The position numbers and the translations under genes were made by a program. A model generated the notes under the pieces. It saw only the letters and a list, made by a program, of their open reading frames with translations, had not been told where the DNA came from and did not search any database. Shown here in pieces: positions 56,105-64,000 of a stretch of DNA of 64,000 bases. This DNA comes from Halichondria panicea (taxonomy: Eukaryota; Porifera; Demospongiae; Suberitida; Halichondriidae), in contig NC_087379.1 of assembly GCF_963675165.1 (NCBI RefSeq), positions 1,492,201 to 1,556,200 on the forward strand, given 5' to 3'. The stretch's first letter is position 1. Every line of letters begins with the position of its first letter.

Positions 56105-58611
56105 CTCTGAGGGTGGTGTTTCCCTGGGCACAGTCTCAAGCCCCACCCCCATACTCCGCCCATAATCTATGAAGGCTTGTCTCAGAGGAATCTTGGTCAC
56201 TAGCTGGAATAACCTACATGACTCACAAATAAGATTGCAAAGACCTATACTTTGCTAGATGGCCTCTTTCTAAACTTTTGGTTAACCCTTTAACCGTCAC
56301 GGGCCACCGGACTTTTTTTGCGAAATTCTAATTCTGCGATACTTAGGAAGTAGCTTGAACTACGCACATCCCTGTATAGAGGAAGAGCTGTAGAATCACG
56401 TGCAATTTAGTCTAGAATTTTCCAAGCCACGTTGCTATGTTAAAATTTCATTAGCATCTTACCGCACGAAGTTTATAGCTATGGCTAAGTTGTTTACTTG
56501 TGCCAATGTGCTTGAACAGCTTGAGGACAGCAATGGCGATGTCTCCTCTGGTGATGACAGTGCCTATGAAGGAGAGGGGATAGTAGGATACCTCCCAAAG
56601 GCTACCAGCTTTATGCCAGACGCTGATGAACTGTCTGGGACTGAGGACATGCATGACATGGACCTAGACGCTAGAGCTAGGACCAGGACGGTGAAAGACC
56701 AGGAGAGGGCTCACTGTGTGACTCTGGCAAGTAGTATAGTATAGCTAGAATATCAGTAGTGTAAGTATAGTATAGCTAAAATAGAATTAGCAGTAATGAA
56801 CAGTCTTTATGTGAGCTTGTAAATTTCATAGATCGTTCACCGATATAGTAATACATGTACGTATTGTACTTCAAATTGATAATCTTAGCACTGTTACATT
56901 CATATGATGTGAAAATCAAGCTTAGTCAAGCCTTTATACCATATGATAGGCTGATCCATAAAAAAAAATTTTTGGATTTTATCTCACCGCTGGCCGAGCA
57001 TTTAAAATGATAAAAACGGGTGAGCGTAATAACCGTGGTTGTTATGGCAACACATGTTGCACCATTTTATTCCTTGCTGTATGGGCATTCTATTGGTATA
57101 TGGTTGCTAGGCATTTTATCGCTCTGGAAACCCGATAGAGAATTTACAGACATTTCACTTCACTGTTAATTAAGAATCTGACGGTTAAAGGGTTAATTAA
57201 AATAGAAATCATGGAAATCAATAGTCCGTGTATTTTGGACAGTAATTAGGGGGGAGGTTGCAATTGAGTATCTATTTTGAAATGCTTCGATCTATCGATC
57301 TAAAAACTGAGAAATTTGATAAGGGGCGTAATTGTCGTTTTCAGCCTTGGACTATGGTATTCAGAAAACCATAGACAACCAGAACTCTGAGCTGACACTA
57401 ATAATACAGGGATAGACGTACTGTACCTGTACGGTATTCTCTCATAGAAGGTTTGGTGTAGAGCTGCAAAATGGTAGCGTGGTTTGACACACATGGACAG
57501 TTTACTCAGAGGCTTTGCCCCCACTGCACTCAGGTCCAGTCCGTCCTGCATGAGCATAAGGTATTATTAAGGTACTGGTCCATCCTACAATAACTGGGAG
57601 CTAGGTCTCACAGGAGCCACTGTGAACTTGTCCACTGCCCTGGGCCAATCAGAGGTGAGGAGAATGTCCACTCCACGGTAGCCCTTTCCACTGCACTGAC
57701 CCTCCAGCCAGGACACATCAGAGTCAGTGAAATATGGTCGCTAGAGGGAAAAACAAAAACTAGTTCAACAACTTCTCCAGGTGATTGGGAAGAGAACTGA
57801 CCAATAGATTATCTCCCTTGTCTTGATGCAGTGCTGATATAGGTCCTCCCCTGGTAGCTCCCACTGAGATAGGCCACCCTCAGACCACTGGACGCACTGT
57901 ACACTCCACGCTGACCTGTAATGGAGTGTGACTCATGTGTGTACTGATAGAGTGGTTAACAACATGCATACACTGTACCTAGACATGTGACATTGGGGCA
58001 AAGCTCTCCTCCATCACGTGACAAGTCTCCATAGAACTGGCCATGCTCAGTCCAACACGGGCCAAGGATGAACGTCGGTAGAGGCACTGTGCATGGGGGT
58101 GTAATAAATGTCAGAGGAAGGTGATTTGATATCGTTTAATTACCTGTTTCCACCCCCTCCCGATACTTGCTCCACTCCTCCTGGCAGTCAGAGCTAAAGA
58201 AAGATCCAACACACAACAGCAGCTACATAAAGGGACAATAAATGCACTGGCACTGCAGTGAGTGTGTGCATCCATTGTATGTAGCTACCTCAAAGTCTTT
58301 GTTCTTGGAGAGGATGCTCTTGTGAAACCGCACACTGTCAGTTGCACAGCTTGTGCTAGTTTCAAGAATCAGCCGCCGTTCCTTTGGAACACCGTCTGAG
58401 CACACAACAATCTGGGAGGGAGCGTGTTATCAACTTGTGAATGTTGCATGATATTGGATTCTGTGGCAGATTGGATGAACCGATTATCCTTTGAAGTTCT
58501 GCTGAGCTGTTCAATTAGGACACACACAAAAAAAGGTTTAAAACAAGCTATACAGCATGTAGGACTGAGTAGTATCCATTGATAGACCCTCTGGACTATC
58601 TTGGTAGCCAT
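56105..58611 (-). pseudogene. CWF19L1: CWF19L1-like gene, damaged
   Basis: Metallophosphatase-like plus CwfJ-domain protein linked to RNA lariat turnover. Exons 58611-58588, 58411-58289, 58222-58144, 58086-57979, 57915-57802, 57740-57612, 57545-57427 and 56213-56105 give LLLCVGSFF, PTFILGP, GVYSASSGLRVAYLSG, GVDILLTSDWP and KPRYHFAALHQTFYERIPYR, clear CWF19L1 blocks. Exon 57915-57802 has one base too many (GGG near 57867), giving a TAA in frame; removing one G restores phase to the next exon. The zinc/HIT-like CwfJ part (about 190 residues in human) is missing between the last two exons, where a piggyBac-type element sits, and the C-terminal end is not found. The first exon donor (GTCTAT) is weak. 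Confidence 0.72.
56286..57192 (+). mobile_element. piggyBac-like non-autonomous element, 907 bp
   Basis: CCCTTTAACCGTCA at the left and TGACGGTTAAAGGG at the right, each bordered by TTAA (56282-56285, 57193-57196). An 88-codon acidic start (56487-56744, MAKLFTCANVLEQLEDSNGDV...) resembles the N-terminus of piggyBac transposases; the rest is gone. It is in the intron of the CWF19L1-like gene. Confidence 0.88.
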
Positions 58612-58647
58612 AGAATATTTTCGAAGAGGAAGCAGCAAGCCATTTGT

Positions 58648-61304
58648 TAGCCTCGACTCCAGCCCCTTGAATAGTGGGCCTGGTATTTACTATTGACGCG
58701 TGGGTGGACAATTAATTTATTATTTACCGTATTTATCTCATTGAACGTTAAAACAGTCTTACGATAAAGAACAGAAAAAAGAAAAAGAAGACGCTACCTC
58801 TCTGCATATACTGTAGACAGAGACAGCTAAGTAAAACATCAGCTCTGTAGATTTATTCATTAACTTGAGGCTCGGATCGGATACACACTCAGGCGACAAA
58901 TTAATCTCATAAGAAATTAGTTAAACCTGTGGGTAAAATATAAATGTGGATAAGTACAGTGGCTGTGACGTAACATAATGTGAGGACTACTTATTGATTT
59001 ACACAATAGATTTACCATTGAAAGCACTATCCATTAATACACACTCGAGCAACAAGTCCAGATACACACTCAAGCAACAAGTCCCTCGGATCGGATACAC
59101 ACAAGTCCCTCGGATTGTAAACACATTCAGGCCACACAGTTCTCGGATCAGATACCACGTACTTACTCTGTGACCAATTTTCGGCAAATGTCACAACAAT
59201 ACTTCCTTCCAGAGAGAAATGGCACTGAACGTCGAACAGACACACCAACACTTTGAAGATGGCTTCACTCAGAGAAACAAGAGGAGAAATCACCATCACA
59301 ACACTTCTTTCAGAGAGAGGTGCACTGGTCCTGTCAAGCTTCACATCAATCAAGAAAGGGAGTGTCTGGAAAGCAGATGGACTTGCTCTGGGACTTGCCA
59401 TAGCCGGTCGGTACGGTACCCACATAAACACCAGCGTACAGACACTTCAACGCCTCCAGCTGCTTGTCTTTCAAGACTAGACCTGGTATTCCAACACAGG
59501 ATAACGCGTACACAAGAGCAGAAGAGAAGGTAGCAGCATAGATGATACAGTACTGACGTGGATGTGAAACGGCCTAGTATCCGGAGGGGTCCACGGGAAT
59601 TGTCTGAAGCTATCATCGTAACGAGCAGATTATGTTAGAAACCCTGTAACTGTCATGTTTATATAGCAACCAGAGCGTAGTAAACAGTGTTCCGTGTCTG
59701 AAAACTGGTGAAAATGACCGGCACACATTGATACTTGCAGTGGGCTTGTAGGTAAGACTAGTTTCTCTAAGCTCATGGGAGAATATCATATTTTAGCATA
59801 AATTTTCCTGTAAAAATACTTTGTGTGAGATTTTTGGCTTGGACAGTAAATATTCAGGTTACCATTCAGTAGTAATACTTGAAGTACACTGTAAACTACG
59901 AGGAGAATCTATGTTTGACAACTGTTATGAAAGTTTAAGTGCTATAGAAAGGGCTAAAGCATGAGTTAGTTGCACTTTTTGCGTGAGGTTATTTCTAAAC
60001 CTGTTGAGCCTACTTTTTGCATATTTAGCTGATGAAAACCTTCGTGTATTGATGCAGCAGGAGAATCTATTAACTAAGCATACAGTAAAGTTATTGGAAA
60101 AATACAGCCTCAAGAAAAATATGTAAAATCCATGTACATGTATACCGTACCGTTAAACAAAAATTAATGCTACGTTCTTATTACAACTACAATTATGATT
60201 TCTATCAATAAGTTCACACGTACATGTACATGTCATTAACTTTCCAAATTGCAGTGTTGTCTTTCGCTGAGCTAAGATATCAATTGCCAAATGTTAGCTA
60301 ATTATACTATCAAGTGAAATTTATCCCAGGACCTACTCGAGTGCTACTTCTCTAGGCAACACCATCGGTGAAGACAGCATTAACGTCCAACCTCTTTTCA
60401 AGTGCCGTGTATCTACACTTGTATAGGAATTTCGAACCGGCAAGTTGGAATGTGTCTCTCTCACAGCCACTTCGTAAACGATCAAGAAACAGTTTATCGT
60501 GTACTATAAATTAATACTCTCAAGACTATTATAATAATTATTAGCATGTACACGTACACGTACACGTACAGATCATCAACAATTTCACCCGTTTGCTTAT
60601 CTCATGCTAGTGTTACGAGTCAGCTACACTTCTTTTGATCTACATGCATGCTACCAACATTGAGTGGCTTGCTTTTTGGATATAATTACATGGGTACAGG
60701 GGTAGATCTACTATAAAATAATAATTATAGACTATTTACTAGACTAATTATAGAATAGTTAATATCATCTTGCACTGGACTGTACTTCCTCTACTCATTC
60801 TACCTCCTCACAGTCACTACTACTGTCTTCGCTTAATACACTTGCAGCATCAATATCCTTTCTGTTAATACATAGATTGATTCTCTTTTATCTGTCTCTG
60901 GCCAGTTCTGCCAACTCACTTACACAGCTGCTTGGTATAACCTCGATAATTTCCTTGGCGTTTATTTGGATCAAATTGCTTAATTTACGGAAACTAGTAA
61001 ATTACCTCGGATATGCTCGTTACTATGATAGCTTCAAGCAGAATACCGGAATCCGGAAACGTTTCACATCCACGTCAGTACTGTATCATCTATGGTAGCA
61101 GCCATTACACAACTTGGACTAGATTTCTTTTTTCAATGACATCATTATAAATGAAACGGATATCAATGTTTTACAAACTAATGCGGAATAAGAATACTGA
61201 TAAATATACTGCAATTTACGATTACCAAGATTCTTGGTAATTCTGGCGCATGCGTAAACAGTGTATACCAGGCCGCCTTTCTCAGCGGCTTGGAATCGAG
61301 GCTA
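58648..61304. mobile_element. 2.66-kb element of the TAGCCTCGA family
   Basis: Left end TAGCCTCGACTCCAGCCCCT..., right end ...TTGGAATCGAGGCTA, with a shared subterminal GGCCTGGTAT/ATACCAGGCC. Exact 9-bp flanks GCCATTTGT at 58639-58647 and 61305-61313. A roughly 45-bp inverted repeat (TACAGTACTGACGTGGATGT at 59550 and its complement at 61062-61085) lies inside. Minus-strand pieces such as SVVMVISPLVSL (59300s) recall the RecQ-type helicase motif Ia, but no complete gene is seen. Another open minus-strand stretch lies at 60350-60500. Confidence 0.85.
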
Positions 61305-61485
61305 GCCATTTGTGTACACAGGCACTTCACAAGTGGACACAAGCTCTACAATAGTCTACATGCTTGCTAAGCAGCTTAGTTGACCAGAGTGCAGCTTTTA
61401 AAGGCCACACATACTTCCATTGAGGCAGCAGCAAGGCATAAAATCGATGGTTAGTTTGTGCACAGCCATTGACCCACGCCCGATC

Positions 61486-61967
61486 TCATAAAATTTTGGG
61501 CCCCCCCGGGCCTAGAATTTTAAAATTTTGGGGCCCCCGGGCCTAGAATGTTAACAGTTTAGGCCCCCCACTGTGAGATTAGGCCCCCCTCTTCTGCTAT
61601 CCTTTTCTGCACGATAGAACGAAGTCAAAGAGATATAATAATATGGTAAGGTTAGCTCTATTATAGTTGACAAAGCATCAAAGAGACTGCATGCATGCAA
61701 AGACCCTGTATCAAAGTAGCAAAAATGTTTGCATTATTATTCTATCAGCATGGAATTCAAAGTGAAGGAAGATTTACCTTTCAAGTTACTCATGCTTTAC
61801 CTATAAGAGTTAAATGCTTTGATGCAGCTCTGCAATGTTGGATCTGCCTGTAAGACAATCGATGTTGTTGCATAGCTATCGCCATATTTGCAACTTCGTG
61901 CTTACTTTCTCAGCCAAATTTCAGGCAAAAAAGTATAAAGCACACAATTTCAGTGCAAAGACAACAA
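61486..61967 (+). mobile_element. Ginger1 5'-end fragment
   Basis: TCATAAAATTTTGGGCCCCC followed by the same G/C-rich block, CTGTGAGATTAGGCCCCCCTC, and the degraded first exon (ATGGAATTCAAAGTGAAGGA near 61751) seen in element A. It stops near 61967 with no right end and no CCGG at the left, so it is truncated. Confidence 0.82.
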
Positions 61968-62415
61968 TTTTTCCCATTGCGGACCCTAGAATAGCTTTTA
62001 TATAAATACCATAAGGCCACTCCAAGTGACACTCTGGTTTCTGGTCTGAAGTTTTTTTTTTTATCGTGGCGCTCTAAGTGGCTGATAAGTGTTTGTAGTA
62101 AGTTGTGAAACCACACAGTTGCAAGGCTTAGCTATTATGTGGTTTCACACATCCGTCCTCTAACCACTAACCACTTAACAATGCAAACATGCAGCCACTT
62201 GACTGCTGCACAAGTAGCTCAAGCAGTGTAATTTACCAGACGATGATATATCGGCTGGTCCACGAGAATACACTCTACTCTCTCTGTAAATTTACCTCTG
62301 ATCAAGCTTTCTATATATACAGGTAAGATAAATTGCTTGAATACCATTTTAATTGGGCTTAGATATCCAGCTGGATTGCCTATTTAATATTGCTATTCCC
62401 ACAGTAACGAAGACA
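61968..62415. other. Non-coding upstream region of KK4
   Basis: No gene recognised. A 14-bp inverted pair GTGAAACCACACAG ... ATGTGGTTTCAC lies at 62105-62150. CCCACAG at 62398-62404 precedes the KK4 leader TAACGAAGACA and probably marks a 5'-UTR splice acceptor. Confidence 0.45.
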
Positions 62416-63900
62416 ATGGCTGTAAATCCACAAGCTTTCGAGCAGTTCACTCTGAGACAAATTCGCATCACTGAGAATGAGTTGGGACATGGTTCTTACG
62501 CTGTTGTCATGGAGCTAGAGTATCGAGGACTGAAATGTGCCGGCAAGAAGCTTTACCGAGTTCTCTACGAGACTGGAATCGGGCATGCAGCACAAAGGTA
62601 TCTGGAGGAATGTCACCTGCTCAGTCAAACTAGGCACCCCAACATTGTCCAGTTTCTGGGAGTCTGTTTTGAGGAAGGCTCTCAGTTCCCCATCCTAGTC
62701 ATGGAGTTCCTCCCCACCAACTTGACCAGCTGTCTCGAGCGCTACGGTATTCTCCCCGATGAGATCAACTTCTCCATCCTCCATGACGTCTCACTGGGCC
62801 TGGTCTACCTCCATGGCCAAACACCAGTCATTGTGCACAGAGACCTCTCAGTCAACAATGTCCTCTTGTCCACCAACATGACGGCCAAGATATCCGATCT
62901 GGGGGTTGCTCGAATATTGAACCTGACCCCCCTTCAAGTGAGTCGAATGACGGAGACCCCTGGCACCCCAGCATACATGCCCCCCGAAGTGATGGTTGCC
63001 GACCCCCACTATGACACCAGTGTGGATGTGTTCTCCTTTGGGATCATGATGATTCATACCTTCACAGCAGAGTGGCCACTACCAAGTATCGGTCCCACCA
63101 GAATCGATCCTGCTAATCCTGACAGACTGATACCAGTAACGGAAGCTGAACGACGTGAACATTTTCTTCGAAAGATTCCCCCAGACCACCCTCTGATGGA
63201 CCTCATCATGCGCTGTCTCAGCAACAACCCTCAGCGAAGGCCTAGAGCAGCGGAGATAGTGGGTCGGATGGTGGGTGTGGTACTTGAACACCCTCCCTCC
63301 TTTGAGAACAGAGTGGAGATGCTCCAGCGAGTGAGTGCCCTACTGACAGAGAAGAGGGAGCTTGAGGAGAAGGTTGTGAGAAAGGACTCGGCAATCCAGA
63401 AGAAAGCAGGAGAGAACGAGGCACTGGCGGAGGAGAAAAGACGACAAGAGGAAGAAAGTGAAAACACTGTCGAGCGTATGCAGTTGGTGCACTCTGTGGA
63501 AACTGATCAGTTGAAATTGGAAAATGAATATCTTAAAGCTCAACTCGAAGATAAAGAGACAATTGTTAACATGAAAGATGAATTTATTCTCTCCAAAGAT
63601 GCTAGGATTACTGAGGTAGAAACTCGATGTAAGCAACTCACTGAAGAGGTGGAGCAACAAATTGCCAACGTCAACAACGAGCTTGTATCTAAAGCTACAA
63701 AAATAGCTCAACTGGAAACAGATGTCACCAATCTCACTGCACAAGTGGAACGAGAGCAAGCTGGCAAAAACTCTATTATTGCTGTTAAAGATTCGATGCT
63801 TGCCTCCAAGGACACTTTCCTTCAGAAGAATAAAACCACCATTCAGAGTTTAAACGACCAACTGACCAAAACCAGAGACTACCTGACCAGCAAACCACAG
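62416..63900 (+). CDS. Kinase / coiled-coil / kelch protein, copy 4 (KK4), first exon
   Basis: Complete 495-codon first exon ending at the family donor (CCACAG then GTGAGC at 63901); the kelch exon would lie off the right edge. The kinase domain is almost identical to KK1 (GHGSYAVV, lysine 44, HRDLSVNN, DLG, PPE). After MQLVHSVE the coiled coil departs from KK1: it is 50 residues longer, with extra heptads (LKLENEYLKAQLEDKETIV, NNELVSKATKIAQLETDV), then converges again at NSIIAVKDS and the shared end LTKTRDYLTSKPQ. No disabling change is seen. The last 100 bp match the start of the KK1 intron. Confidence 0.85.
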
Positions 63901-64000
63901 GTGAGCTCATCAACACTGTACCACTAAGTGCACACATTAAAATATGATACTCTCATATCTCTTATTATATCGCTACCCCAAATAGAAGTACCAAGTCTAA

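Noticed and set aside
59253-59480. Plus-strand and minus-strand frames near 59.2-59.5 kb as a RecQ-helicase gene
   Set aside because: Only a motif-Ia-like stretch (VVMVISPLVSL) is visible with no Walker A or other motifs nearby; kept as a note within the transposon.

Overview
This is animal nuclear DNA. Nearly every gene is split by short GT-AG introns, and (CA)n microsatellites and small inverted-repeat transposons are common. The conserved proteins (LNX, DNAAF1, CNOT4, KISH) are of animal type. The compact layout and a repeated kinase/coiled-coil/kelch gene family suggest a sponge, probably a demosponge. That placement is inference; no marker in the window proves it.

Layout. 0.5-2.7 kb (-): 5' part of DNAAF1, a dynein-arm assembly factor. 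3.0-3.9 kb (+): KISH/TMEM167. 4.3-13.0 kb (-): complete RING plus 4xPDZ LNX ubiquitin ligase. 13.4-14.9 kb (+): splicing factor SF3A2. 15.4-18.2 kb (+): kinase/coiled-coil/kelch gene (KK1). 18.5-34.6 kb: decayed tandem duplicates of the SF3A2 - KK - DCPS block, filled with transposons, including a Ginger1-type DNA transposon coding integrase, Ulp1 protease and PHD finger. 34.9-36.7 kb (-): intact DCPS. 37.1-44.8 kb (+): CNOT4. 45.2-46.3 kb (+): archaemetzincin AMZ2. 46.6-48.8 kb (-): farnesyl diphosphate synthase. 49.4-50.3 kb (+): zeta-crystallin/quinone oxidoreductase. 50.7-54.3 kb: a 20-bp minisatellite enclosed in a terminal-inverted-repeat element. 54.4-55.6 kb (+): tandem LRAT-domain gene with a frameshift. 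56.1-58.6 kb (-): damaged CWF19L1-like gene. 58.6-61.3 kb: large element with a 9-bp target duplication. 62.4-63.9 kb (+): first exon of another KK gene (KK4), running off the right edge.

The named genes are mostly unrelated housekeeping genes in close head-to-head pairs (DNAAF1/KISH, LNX/SF3A2, DCPS/CNOT4, FDPS/CRYZ) with short shared promoter regions. The dynamic part is the KK family. Its duplications carried pieces of both neighbours, and the copies then became targets for at least six transposon families. Many of these insertions can be read from exact target-site duplications: CCGG for Ginger1, 9 bp for a TAGCCTCGATTC family, 9 bp for a CGAGGGGTCC element, 7 bp for a CATAGAT family, 8 bp for the minisatellite element, TTAA for piggyBac and TA for pogo.

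Exon boundaries were set by eye from splice sites, reading-frame phase and remembered protein families. No alignment or search was run.
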